Assembly (NCBI GenBank): GCA_019746355.1
Contig: JAIESC010000140.1
Span: forward strand, 17,844 to 81,843
DNA from: Xanthobacteraceae bacterium
GTDB taxonomy: Bacteria > Pseudomonadota > Alphaproteobacteria > Rhizobiales > Xanthobacteraceae
Reading direction: 5' to 3'
DNA length: 64,000 bases
The translations under genes and the position numbers were made by a program. Position 1 is the stretch's first letter; every line of letters starts with the position of its first letter. This document shows, piece by piece, positions 52,030 to 60,661 of the stretch. Below the pieces are notes generated by a model. That model had not been told where the DNA came from. It made no database searches and saw only the letters and a program-made list of their open reading frames with translations.

Positions 52030-52461
52030 CTATTTCGGTCGCGCAACGAGCTTTCGGACTTCGGTCTCAAGCCGTTTCGTGGCTTCGATGAGTTTCTTGA
52101 GAAGCGCTTCGTCGATGTCCACGCGGCCTTCGTATGACGCTCAATTTCGTTCGTTGTGGGCCGCAAGAAAGGTCTGAAGGTCCGCGTTCGGTACACCCAC
52201 AGTGTGAACGAGGGCCTGAAATACCGCGATCCGATTTTCGGATCGATAGCCTTCGCGCCGTAACGCCGCGAGCGCGAACTTGTGCGCCGCCTCCGTGGCC
52301 AAGACGAACCGGCTGTCAGTCTCGATGTGTGCGCTCTGCGCGTCCTTCAAGCCGCCACGCGCGGACTTGAGCATGCCGTCGAATTCCGCCCGCGACGGAG
52401 ACTCCGCCTTCAGACTCCCGATCTTTACGAGGTTATCGAGCTCGGGCTTGGCCACTCTCAA
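52030..52461 (-). pseudogene. HEPN-domain toxin/antitoxin partner interrupted by an in-frame TGA
   Basis: A 106-residue frame from 52461 stops at TGA 52141-52143 immediately after AAHNERN. The same frame continues for 36 more codons (ASYEGRVDIDEALLKKLIEA...) to TAG at 52030-52032. The full ~143-residue reading matches HEPN proteins encoded next to nucleotidyltransferases, where R-N-x-A-E-Y-E-G forms the C-terminal active-site motif. The TGA falls exactly inside this motif; CGA to TGA is the simplest origin. The start overlaps the upstream nucleotidyltransferase gene by 29 bp. Without readthrough the active site is lost. Confidence 0.7.
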
Positions 52462-53056
52462 GATCCTTCTCAGACCCGATCACGAAGATCTTGGGCGAGT
52501 GGTTGATCTTATCGAACACCGATCCCTTGCTGGAAATCTTTCGACGCCAATCCCTCCGCGATACGAACAATGGATTGACCTTCCGACGCAGCGCGGCCTC
52601 CGCGGTTTGGGCGGCCGCATAGAGATCGGAGTAGTTCAGATCGTCACCGATCACCATAAGATCGATGTCGCTCGTGGCTGTATCGCTTCCCTTCGCCACG
52701 GACCCGTATACGAATGCGCTCTCGATCGCTCCGGCATAGGGTGCAAAAGACCTCTTGATCGGCTCCGTCACTGCGATCGTTTTCTCGACGAGCCCTCGCA
52801 ATTCGTCGAAGATCGGAGCCGTCTGGTTTGCCTGGTAATGCTTCTGATTGCCGATCCGTTGGACCGTCACGAGGCCGCTTCGCTCCAATTTGGAAAGCTC
52901 GCGATCGACAGCGCCCACACCGGAGCCCACGCGCTGGATGATCTCGGAGGTGTAAAAGCTGCGCTCGGGGTGACCGAAGATCAAAGCCAGCACGCGCTGC
53001 TGGACTTTCGAGAACAGGGCGTTGGAAAGGCCCAAGGATTGCGAGTTCATACCCAT
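52433..53056 (-). CDS. Nucleotidyltransferase (MNT) with N-terminal winged helix
   Basis: A 207-residue protein. Residues ~15-85 form an ArsR-like winged helix (RVLALIFGHPERSFYTSEII, GAVDRELSKLERSGLVTV). Residues ~115-140 carry the minimal nucleotidyltransferase motif AFVYGSVAKGSDTATSDIDLMVIG (GS-x8-SDID). MNT/HEPN pairs are toxin-antitoxin or defence modules in which the MNT protein AMPylates or masks the HEPN RNase. The fused HTH suggests it also represses its own promoter. Start ATG 53056 or 53050; there is no ribosome-binding site, so the mRNA may be nearly leaderless. Confidence 0.82.
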   Translation of the reverse strand: MGMNSQSLGLSNALFSKVQQRVLALIFGHPERSFYTSEIIQRVGSGVGAVDRELSKLERSGLVTVQRIGNQKHYQANQTAPIFDELRGLVEKTIAVTEPIKRSFAPYAGAIESAFVYGSVAKGSDTATSDIDLMVIGDDLNYSDLYAAAQTAEAALRRKVNPLFVSRRDWRRKISSKGSVFDKINHSPKIFVIGSEKDLESGQARAR

Positions 53057-53092
53057 ATTGGGAAATATATTACCCAAAATGGGTAGGTTCAA
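53050..53092 (-). promoter_or_regulatory. Promoter of the MNT/HEPN pair with two tandem operators
   Basis: On the minus strand, TTGAAC (53092-53087) and TAATAT (53071-53066) form -35 and -10 elements 15 bp apart. A perfect palindrome TACCCA-AAA-TGGGTA at 53071-53085 fills the spacer. A second copy TACCCA-TAT-TGGGAA (one mismatch) at 53050-53064 covers the start codon. The dyad centres are 21 bp apart, two helical turns, as for cooperative binding of a dimeric HTH protein. Confidence 0.75.
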
Positions 53093-53200
53093 GCGACCGT
53101 GCGAGGCTTTGCGATCGCTGAAAGCCCAACGTCGGCAGTGACGATTGTAAGGCATCAGCGCCAGTCAGCGCGCCTCGAAGCGGCCCCGACCCCGGCCCTC

Positions 53201-53363
53201 ATGGGCGCTAAGTTAAGCGGCTTGCATCAGCCTCTCCGTTGTCATGCCCCGCGGAGGCGGGGCATCCAGTACACGCAAGCGCCAATTCTTTATCGCCGAA
53301 GCCTGCGATTACTGGATCGCCCGCCTTCGCGGGCGATGACGGCGGAGCTTAACTTAGCGCACA
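53201..53363. mobile_element. MITE-like 163-bp element
   Basis: Ends ATGGGCGCTAAGTTAAGC and GCTTAACTTAGCGCACAT are 18-bp terminal inverted repeats with one mismatch. The element is flanked on both sides by the same 13 bp GACCCCGGCCCTC (53188-53200 and 53364-53376), as a target duplication would be. It has no coding capacity. Inside lies a copy of the GTCATG palindromic family (about 53233-53345). Confidence 0.75.
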
Positions 53364-53364
53364 T

Positions 53365-53445
53365 GACCCCGGCCCTCCCCCTTGCGAAGGGCGTTCACGC
53401 CCGTCTTCGACGGGCTATGGGGAGGGAACGCACCGCCCGAGTCGC
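53365..53445. repeat. G/C-rich palindromic repeat with inverted 37-bp module
   Basis: Begins ACCCCGGCCCTCCCCC, carries the 37-bp module in inverse orientation (53383-53418), then GGGGAGGGAACGCACCGCCCGAGTCGCA. Same family as 49905-50066 and 50421-50540. The MITE-like element has inserted at its left edge. Confidence 0.68.
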
Positions 53446-53493
53446 ACGGGTGGCGTTCTGGATTGCAATGCGGTTCCGTGGTCTCATCGACCG

Positions 53494-53697
53494 ATGGCCA
53501 AGCTCATCGCGTTCCTCGTCGCGGCAATCCCGGTCCTTGTGTTCCTGAAGACGATCCTCGGAAAGTCGAAGGTGCTGCGCGAGGCGTCGGCGGAGTTCCG
53601 GAAGCAGGTCGACTATCTGGTGTGGGGGATTCTGATCCTGGTCGGCTGCGCGATCGTGTATTCGTTCGGAAGCCTGCTCTACAGCATTTACAAATAA
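53494..53697 (+). CDS. Small membrane protein, 67 residues
   Basis: Two hydrophobic helices (IAFLVAAIPVLVFL and VWGILILVGCAIVYSFGSLLYSIY) joined by a basic loop (KTILGKSKVLREASAEFRKQ). It looks like a conserved small inner-membrane protein of unknown function. The start lacks a strong ribosome-binding site. It sits alone between two repeat elements. Confidence 0.6.
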   Translation: MAKLIAFLVAAIPVLVFLKTILGKSKVLREASAEFRKQVDYLVWGILILVGCAIVYSFGSLLYSIYK

Positions 53698-53766
53698 ACC
53701 ATCTTGCGCCCAAGATTTCGCGCGGGCACGACACCTCTGCTGCGAGCGGGGGTAAAGTGCCAGCGT

Positions 53767-53872
53767 CGTCATTCCGGGGCGCGCGTCAGCGCGAGCCCGG
53801 AATCCAGACGAGCAGGGACTTTCTCCTGAACTGGATTCCGGGCTCCGGCCTTCGGCCGGCCCCGGAATGACG
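53767..53872. repeat. Dispersed palindromic repeat CGTCATTCCGG...CCGGAATGACG
   Basis: Ends CGTCATTCCGGGG and CCCCGGAATGACG are inverted; inner arms AGCCCGGAATCCAG and CTGGATTCCGGGCT also pair. Same architecture as 7143-7260 and 46550-46663. It lies just upstream of mpl. Confidence 0.78.
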
Positions 53873-53915
53873 GCGGGGGAAGTTTTTAGCAGTCGCTAGG
53901 TTCGACGGGGGGCGA

Positions 53916-55367
53916 ATGAATTTTCGGAAGGCGCATTTCATCGGCATTGCCGGCAAGGGCATGAGCGCGACCGCGCTGCTGCTGAAGCAGATGGGCGTGG
54001 CAATCAGCGGCTCGGACGAGGGCTTCTATCCGCCGGTGAGCGACTACCTGAAGAGCGCCAACATCGCCTTCGCGCAGGGCTACCGCGCGGCCAACATCCC
54101 GGACGACGCCGACGTCATCATCATCGGCAAGAACGCCAGGCTCAGGCCTGAGACCAACGAGGAGGTGCGGGCGGCGTTTGCGAGCGGCAAGCCGATCCGC
54201 TCGTTCGCGGACATCGTGCACGAGCTGACCGCGGCCTCCGACAACATCGTGGTGGCGGGCTCCTACGGCAAATCGACCTGCACCGCGCTGCTGGCCTGGT
54301 GCCTCAAGACCGCGAAGAAAGACCCGAGCTATTTCATCGGCGAGGTCACCAACGGCTTCGAGAGCTACGCGCAGCGCGGGCGCGGCCCGGTGTTCGTGCT
54401 CGAGGGCGACGAATACCCCTCGTCGAACTGGGACGACACCTCCAAGTTCCTGCACTACAACGCGCGGAGCGTGCTGCTCACGTCGGCGACGCACGACCAC
54501 ATCAACGTGTTTCCGACCCATGCGGATTATCTCCGCCCGTTCCGCGCGCTGCTCGATCGCCTGCCGGCCGAGGGCGTCGTGGTCGCCTGCAGCAGCGAGC
54601 CGCATGCCCGCGCGCTGGTCGAGGCCACGGGCAGGCCCGCCGTGTTCTATGCGCTCGACGGCACGCCCGGTGACTCGGCGCACTGGCACGCGGCCAACAT
54701 CGCGCGCGGCCGGGAGACCCAGTTCGACCTGATGCGCGGGCCTGAGAAGGTGATCCGCCTTTCGACCCACCATCTCGGCAACCACAACATCGAGAACATC
54801 GTCGGCGTCAGCGCCATGCTGCTGCAGAAGCGCCTGCTGACGCCCGCGGAGCTTCATGCCGGCATCGGCTCGTTCCTGGGCGTCAAGCGCCGCATGGAGC
54901 TCCTTTCGGCGTCATCGACCGTGCCGGTGTTCGAAGGCTTTGGCTCGTCGTACGAGAAGGCCAAGAGCGCCATCGCCGCGGTGAAGCTGCATTTCCCCGA
55001 GCGGCGGCTGATGGTGGTGTTCGAGCCGCACACCTTCACCTGGCGAAACCGCGAGGCGATCGCGGCCTATGACGACGTGTTCGACGGCGCCGCCAAGATC
55101 CTGATCTACGAGCCGGCCACGCAGGGCGCCAGCACGCATGCGCAACTGACCCAAGACGAAATCGTCGATCGTGTCCGACGCGCGAAATATGACGCGGAGG
55201 CGATCGTTGACCCGGAGGCGGCGTTGCAGCGGCTGGGCGGCATGCTGAAGACGGATGATGTTGTGCTGCTGCTCACGTCTGGAGAGCTTGGGGGACTGAT
55301 CAAGAGCATTCCGAAATTGGCGGAGCAGAAGTTTCCGAGCAAAGCGCTGGCTGAATTGGCGAGCTAG
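53916..55367 (+). CDS. mpl: UDP-N-acetylmuramate:L-Ala-gamma-D-Glu-meso-DAP ligase
   Basis: A 483-residue Mur-ligase-family enzyme that re-attaches the recycled murein tripeptide to UDP-MurNAc. The N-terminal UDP-binding domain starts HFIGIAGKGMSATALLL. The ATP loop is VVAGSYGKSTCTAL (near residue 115). FVLEGDEYPSSNWDDTSKF and THDHINVFPTHADY are typical of Mpl rather than MurC. The tail LLTSGELGGLIKSIP is also of this branch. Cytoplasmic. It stands as a single gene, convergent with the restriction operon. Confidence 0.9.
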   Translation: MNFRKAHFIGIAGKGMSATALLLKQMGVAISGSDEGFYPPVSDYLKSANIAFAQGYRAANIPDDADVIIIGKNARLRPETNEEVRAAFASGKPIRSFADIVHELTAASDNIVVAGSYGKSTCTALLAWCLKTAKKDPSYFIGEVTNGFESYAQRGRGPVFVLEGDEYPSSNWDDTSKFLHYNARSVLLTSATHDHINVFPTHADYLRPFRALLDRLPAEGVVVACSSEPHARALVEATGRPAVFYALDGTPGDSAHWHAANIARGRETQFDLMRGPEKVIRLSTHHLGNHNIENIVGVSAMLLQKRLLTPAELHAGIGSFLGVKRRMELLSASSTVPVFEGFGSSYEKAKSAIAAVKLHFPERRLMVVFEPHTFTWRNREAIAAYDDVFDGAAKILIYEPATQGASTHAQLTQDEIVDRVRRAKYDAEAIVDPEAALQRLGGMLKTDDVVLLLTSGELGGLIKSIPKLAEQKFPSKALAELAS

Positions 55368-55506
55368 CTAGCAACGGAAACGCGATCGGCCGACCGTAAT
55401 CTGCCATGGCCGCTTAATTCGGTCACGTAATGAAGACTTACCATGTCGATAGGCGTACTCTTCACATGGTTTAGGCTGTCGTCGGCCAAGTAACGGCGCA
55501 AGTCAC

Positions 55507-58500
55507 TTAGCCCCATTCTACCGCCAGCAACTCAGCTTGCCGAACGACCAGATCAACCGCTGCTTTTTGAAGATCGGGCGGATATCCGTAGCGAGCAAGT
55601 AGCTTGCGCACTTCGATACGCATTTTTGCCCGGACGCTCTCTTTCCTAGTCCAATCGATCGTTGCAGAACCTCGGATGGTCTGCACAAGGACCTGCGCCA
55701 AAATCCGGAGTTGCTCGTGAGCCATTAACGCTTTGGCCGAACCATTCTCTGCAAGCGCGTCGTAGAATGCCAATTCCTCCGGCGTCAGCCCCAATTCGGT
55801 ACTTCGCGCATTGGCTGCACTAATATCCCTCGCAAGCGCGATCAGCTCCTCGATCACCTGGACGCTATCAACAGCGCGGTTGTGATACCGTCGCAAAGTG
55901 TCATGAAGGCGGTCACTTAACTTGGTTGCCTCGACGATGTTCGATCGCGATCGCGCCTTGATCTCGTCGGCAAGCAGACGCCGAAGTGTTTCGACCGCTA
56001 GGTTCTTTTCTTCGGTTTGTGCAACGTCAATCAGAAACTCATCAGAAAGTATCGACAGGTCAGGTTGGTCGAGACCGGCCGCCTTGAACACATCCAAGAT
56101 ACCATCCGCCATCACGGCCCGGGACAACAATTGGCGGATGTCTCGCTCGATGTTCTCGCGTCCTCGTCCAGCACCAGCTGTATACTTCACAAGATTCGCC
56201 CGTATGGCAGAAACAAGCGCGATTTCGTCACGACGCGCCGCAACGCGCTCGTCACCAGCACTCAGGGCATAAGCAACCTCCAATTCGGTAGCGGCTTCGA
56301 TAAACTCCTCGCGAAGACTTTTTGCCAGAATGTGTTCGAGGCACTTCTTAAGGATTGTCAATCTCCCAGCGGGGTCGACCGGGAAGAAGTCGCGCCAAGG
56401 TGATCCATCGAGGAAAGCCTCTGCGCTCTCCAATCGCATGAGCGTCTGGCGGACAGTTTCGTGAGGATCGAGTCGGACTTGGTCGCGATCCCGCGCGGTG
56501 TATTGTGCAAGAGCCTCACGCAACTCCGCACCAATTCCAAGGTAATCGACGACAAGACCTCCGGGCTTGTCACCCCAAACGCGGTTTACGCGCGCAATAG
56601 CCTGCATAAGGCCGTGCCCACGCATGGGCTTGTCGACGTAGAGGGTATGCAGCGATGGCGCGTCAAAGCCCGTCAGCCACATGTCGCGGACGATGACCAG
56701 ATCGAATCCCGAATCGGGCTTCTTGAACCGCTCAGCCAAGTTTTCAAGACGTTTCTTGCTACGCAGGTGCGGCTGCAATGGCGCCGGATCGGCGTTGCCG
56801 TTGCCCGTGATGACGACCTTCAGCAAACCGGTCGCGTCATCACGTGGATCAGCCGAAATCCAACCTGGGCGCAGCGCCGCAATCCGATCGTACAACTCGA
56901 CCGCGACGCGACGGCTGATTGTCACGACCATGCCCTTGCCGCCTGCCATCGCCTCCTGACGCTGCTCAAAGAGAGTTACGATATTTGCGGCAATTTCGGC
57001 GACTCGATCGGGAGCACCTACCACTTCCTCAAAGCGAGCAAGCTTGCTTTTGCTACGCTCGACAACCGCCTCATCACCTTCCGTCAGCTCTTCGGCCAAT
57101 GCATCGAGTTCGGCCCGCTCTTCGTCGGTGAGATTGAGGCGTAGCTTCGCCAGGCGGGCCGTATAGTGGATCGGCACCGTCGCCTTGTCTGCGACAGCTT
57201 GCGTCATATCATAGGTATCAATGACCTCACCAAAGACGCCAACCGTAGATCGATCCTTGGATTCGATAGGAGTGCCCGTGAAGCCCACGAAGGTCGCGCT
57301 GGGCAGAGCCTGTCGTAGATATTCCGCGAAACCTACTTGCTCCCGGACGCCCCGATCATCAATAACAAAGCGCTTCTTGAACCCATATTGTGTGCGATGA
57401 GCTTCATCGGCAATCACAATGACGTTGCTGCGGTTAGTCAGCAGCGGATGCTCACCTTCCTCGCCTCGGAATTTCTGTATGGCGGTAAACACCAGTCCGC
57501 CAATGTCTACTGTTAAAAGCTGACGCATCTCTGCTGCACTGTCCGCCTGAATGGGCGTGCCTCGCAGAGCCGAGCTGTGGGCGTTGAAGGTGCCGAAAAG
57601 CTGATCGTCGAGATCGTTACGGTCCGTCACTATAACAATTGTTGGGTTCTTCAACGCCTTAGCGAGTTGAAGCTGGCGCACGAAGAACAGCATGGTGAGC
57701 GATTTGCCCGATCCTTGTGTATGCCAAACCACCCCCCCGCGACGCTGACCATTCGTTCCCGCGGCTTGGACCGTAGAGGTCAACGCCTTTTGCACGGCGT
57801 GGAATTGGTGATAGCCCGCAAGCTTCTTCGACTTGATGACACCATCTATGACCTCGAAGGCGACATAGTCGACGATAAGATCAAGAAACCGCTCTGGAGC
57901 GAATACGCCACGGATCATGACTTCCAGCTCGGACCGGCCAGCATCGTCGATACTCGCCCCATCGATCGTGCGCCAAGGCGCGAAACGATCCAGCCCTGCC
58001 GTAAGGGAACCAATACGCGCCTGTAAGCCATCACTGATGATAAGTACTTGGTTGAAGCGCATCAGCTCTGGGATCTTGGCCCTATAATTCTGAAGCTGCC
58101 TGTGAGCTCGCTCCAATGTTGCCTGTGCATCTGACGGACTTTTCAATTCCAGCAAGGCTAATGGCAAGCCATTGACGAATACAGCGACATCCGTGCGAAT
58201 GATGTCGCGCTCATCGGCCCCCTGAATAATGAACTGGTTAGCGACGAGCAGGCGGTTGTTAGTAGGATCAGCGCGATCAAGGAGCCGCAGGCCGATGGTG
58301 CGAGTTTCCCCGGCCTGCGTAATCTCGACTGGGACGCCCGAAGCGAGGAGCAAGTGAAAAGCCCGATTATTATCGAGGACGTCTTGGGTGGCCGTAGCCA
58401 GAACAGCGCGGACCGCCGCATCGATCATGGCCGGCCTGGCATCCGGATTCAGTGCCGCGAGCGCGCTCCGAAGCTCAGGCTCTAAAACGGCCTGCTTGTA

Positions 58501-58659
58501 CGTCATTCGGGCGCCCATCGGACCGTCTGGAGCAAGATAGTCGCCGGGAACGGTCTTCCAGCCGATCAGCTCGAACCACGACAACGCTGCAAGCTCGACC
58601 GCTTCCTCCCGGAAGCCAGAGCCTGGTGATCGTACGGGGACCGGATAAACATCCGTCAC
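55507..58659 (-). CDS. hsdR: Type I restriction enzyme R subunit
   Basis: A 1050-residue motor/nuclease subunit. The N-terminal nuclease has RTDVAV (D157) and LLELKSPSDA (E171, K173), followed by QLQNY. SF2 helicase motifs follow: Walker A TQGSGKSLTM (~315), DEAHRTQYGFKKR (~417), and TGTPIESKD. A C-terminal helical domain contacts HsdM. It translocates DNA and cuts far from the recognition site when the site is unmodified. ATG overlaps the stop of the preceding Abi_C-like gene (ATGA). It is the last gene of the operon. Confidence 0.94.
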   Translation of the reverse strand: MTDVYPVPVRSPGSGFREEAVELAALSWFELIGWKTVPGDYLAPDGPMGARMTYKQAVLEPELRSALAALNPDARPAMIDAAVRAVLATATQDVLDNNRAFHLLLASGVPVEITQAGETRTIGLRLLDRADPTNNRLLVANQFIIQGADERDIIRTDVAVFVNGLPLALLELKSPSDAQATLERAHRQLQNYRAKIPELMRFNQVLIISDGLQARIGSLTAGLDRFAPWRTIDGASIDDAGRSELEVMIRGVFAPERFLDLIVDYVAFEVIDGVIKSKKLAGYHQFHAVQKALTSTVQAAGTNGQRRGGVVWHTQGSGKSLTMLFFVRQLQLAKALKNPTIVIVTDRNDLDDQLFGTFNAHSSALRGTPIQADSAAEMRQLLTVDIGGLVFTAIQKFRGEEGEHPLLTNRSNVIVIADEAHRTQYGFKKRFVIDDRGVREQVGFAEYLRQALPSATFVGFTGTPIESKDRSTVGVFGEVIDTYDMTQAVADKATVPIHYTARLAKLRLNLTDEERAELDALAEELTEGDEAVVERSKSKLARFEEVVGAPDRVAEIAANIVTLFEQRQEAMAGGKGMVVTISRRVAVELYDRIAALRPGWISADPRDDATGLLKVVITGNGNADPAPLQPHLRSKKRLENLAERFKKPDSGFDLVIVRDMWLTGFDAPSLHTLYVDKPMRGHGLMQAIARVNRVWGDKPGGLVVDYLGIGAELREALAQYTARDRDQVRLDPHETVRQTLMRLESAEAFLDGSPWRDFFPVDPAGRLTILKKCLEHILAKSLREEFIEAATELEVAYALSAGDERVAARRDEIALVSAIRANLVKYTAGAGRGRENIERDIRQLLSRAVMADGILDVFKAAGLDQPDLSILSDEFLIDVAQTEEKNLAVETLRRLLADEIKARSRSNIVEATKLSDRLHDTLRRYHNRAVDSVQVIEELIALARDISAANARSTELGLTPEELAFYDALAENGSAKALMAHEQLRILAQVLVQTIRGSATIDWTRKESVRAKMRIEVRKLLARYGYPPDLQKAAVDLVVRQAELLAVEWG

Positions 58660-59351
58660 GCGACCGCCTCCTCATCGGTTGAGGAGATCACTTGTTGATC
58701 GGCCTCCCATTCCAGCCGGGCAGCCTCATATTGAGTGTTGTCGAGAAGATAAAGAATTTTACTCGGCTCAAATGTCGAGCCGGCGATTTCTATCGGATCG
58801 TACTGCTCATCCAGCGAGGCGTTAAAAGCCGCAAAATCCTCGTAACGGCTCGGTTGAGGAGCAGGACTGGAAGATGGAATTCGACTCCAAGCTACATTGA
58901 AGAGGAAGCTCACAAGAGTGTCACACAAGCCGCCAAGCATGTAGGCGTGCTGCCGTTCCAACGTTCCCCAATCGAGCGACCCGCCGTGCCGCATGTTGGG
59001 GATGTTGCTGAGCTGAGCCAACGCCACCGCCGTGTCGTCGATACCCTTGAGCAACGCTGCGATGGTGGCGTTGATCTTTTCGGCTTCCGGGTGATCAGCA
59101 ATGCGAAAGTCCAGCGCCTGAATGACGCCCCGCATTCTATTAGGAAAGCCGCCATTCTTGCCAAATGTGACACCAAGATGAGGAGCAATCGTCACATGGG
59201 CGGCCTCGAAAAGCGTACGCACATTTTGAAGGCAAAATGCGGGCTGGCTCTCAATACTAAGCTCAAGAGCTTCTACGTGACGGCGCAGAGATTCTGCCCG
59301 ATCCGGGTGCTTCTCCATCAACAATCGGAGCATCTGCAGCGCGTAAGGCAT
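58656..59351 (-). CDS. Abi_C-like (abortive infection C-terminal domain) protein inside the hsd operon
   Basis: A 231-residue soluble protein between hsdS and hsdR. The core (EKINATIAALLKGIDDTAVA, then LAQLSNIPNMRHGGSLDWG, then HAYMLGGLCDTLVSFLF) resembles the Abi_C domain of abortive-infection proteins, which has a HEPN-like R-x-H-G pattern. Such genes sometimes accompany restriction systems as a second defence layer. The tail (DEQYDPIEIAGSTFEPSKIL) is acidic and unassigned. It starts 2 bp after hsdS and overlaps hsdR by 4 bp, so it is tightly cotranslated. Function is inferred, not shown. Confidence 0.65.
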   Translation of the reverse strand: MPYALQMLRLLMEKHPDRAESLRRHVEALELSIESQPAFCLQNVRTLFEAAHVTIAPHLGVTFGKNGGFPNRMRGVIQALDFRIADHPEAEKINATIAALLKGIDDTAVALAQLSNIPNMRHGGSLDWGTLERQHAYMLGGLCDTLVSFLFNVAWSRIPSSSPAPQPSRYEDFAAFNASLDEQYDPIEIAGSTFEPSKILYLLDNTQYEAARLEWEADQQVISSTDEEAVA

Positions 59352-59353
59352 CG

Positions 59354-60661
59354 TCAGGCCACCGCGATCCGCTTCTCGGCGTCGGCTACCCTCAATTCGC
59401 CAGAGATCAACTTTGGAAGGAGAATGTCTCGTAGGCCGCTAAGGATATCCGCTTCTTGGATGGCACTATCGGCCCGATTTCGAAGCGGAATCACCATTTC
59501 GTCAAATGCGCGACGTACCTCACTCGTCGGCAAAACAATCTCTAACTCGCCAACAGTATCCCTAGATAGCTCTGTTTGACCAGTAGATCCGTGGCCAAGT
59601 GTCTCGATCAAAGGCTCTAACTCGAGCAAGGAGAGACCGAGAAGATTCGCGCTGATCTCGTCCTCATTTGGCTTCACGATGGTGACGTGGCCGTCTGCAG
59701 TCAAAAGTCCTGCGGTTTGTGGCACCTGCGCCACTCGGCCGAGCGTGCCTACGCCCGTGCTGTTGATGACCACATCGCCTCGCGCGAGCAGTCGTTCTTC
59801 CCCAACGCGCTTCAATTTGAAATCGTGGCGGCGAGCTTTTGTCAGGTCCACTCTGCCGTCACGAATACATCTCTGATTGAGTACGAGTATACCTTCCTTT
59901 GCATAGGCTGGGGTAACTCCCCTCACAATGGAGCGCGCCAGGGTTGGTCGGAGAACTCGTCGCTCCCAACCGAATGGTAGGTCATTCGCCGCGAAGCTAT
60001 CTGGGAATAAGGCGGACAATTCATTGGGGAGACCGGTAGGTCGTCCTTCGGACTTGGCTTGAACAGGATCGAAGTCGATGAACCAACTCTTAAATAGCGT
60101 CCGTGCCATCTTCTCCAGTGTCTCGGACATGTGTCGATTCAGCTCAATTTTGTCGTCGAGCACACCAAGGATGCCTGCAACAGCTCGCTGTTGCTCGATG
60201 CTTGGTAAATCGATTTCGAGCGTCAGCTGATCAGCCAAGCTAAGGTATGGAGCCATATCCGTAGACGCAGATCGAGCTTTGACCTGACTCTGCGCTGCCG
60301 GTGAACGCGCCCAATAATACAAATAGCGCGGCAATACCTCGTCGTAGCTAATAGATCGCCAATAGGAGAGATGAGGCGAGTAAACGGATCCAACGACTGC
60401 TGAATTAGCAAGCCCAACACGTCCCAGGCTATTGCCCTTGGTCGTTATGACCGTATCTCCCAACTGGGCGACTTTGGGACCGAAACCATTGTTAGGTTCG
60501 CGCCCGAACCTATCAGGCTGATCGAGCAGCCAGCCGTCATCCTGAAGATATCCGCTGCGGAGGAAAATCGGTCCGTCTCCGCCCAGTTCTTCATTCTTCG
60601 CCCGGTAGCCGTCGCCGATGGCGAGTACCCCACGAGCTACTAATTGACTGAACGCGGTCAT
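59354..60661 (-). CDS. hsdS: Type I restriction-modification specificity subunit
   Basis: A 435-residue subunit with two target-recognition domains. The central conserved helix is seen as [23 protein letters not shown] (~residues 155-177) and the C-terminal repeat as [18 protein letters not shown], ending [10 protein letters not shown]. The variable regions are residues ~1-145 and ~215-385, and the recognised sequence cannot be predicted by eye. Overlaps the hsdM stop by 4 bp. Confidence 0.93.
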   Translation of the reverse strand: MTAFSQLVARGVLAIGDGYRAKNEELGGDGPIFLRSGYLQDDGWLLDQPDRFGREPNNGFGPKVAQLGDTVITTKGNSLGRVGLANSAVVGSVYSPHLSYWRSISYDEVLPRYLYYWARSPAAQSQVKARSASTDMAPYLSLADQLTLEIDLPSIEQQRAVAGILGVLDDKIELNRHMSETLEKMARTLFKSWFIDFDPVQAKSEGRPTGLPNELSALFPDSFAANDLPFGWERRVLRPTLARSIVRGVTPAYAKEGILVLNQRCIRDGRVDLTKARRHDFKLKRVGEERLLARGDVVINSTGVGTLGRVAQVPQTAGLLTADGHVTIVKPNEDEISANLLGLSLLELEPLIETLGHGSTGQTELSRDTVGELEIVLPTSEVRRAFDEMVIPLRNRADSAIQEADILSGLRDILLPKLISGELRVADAEKRIAVA

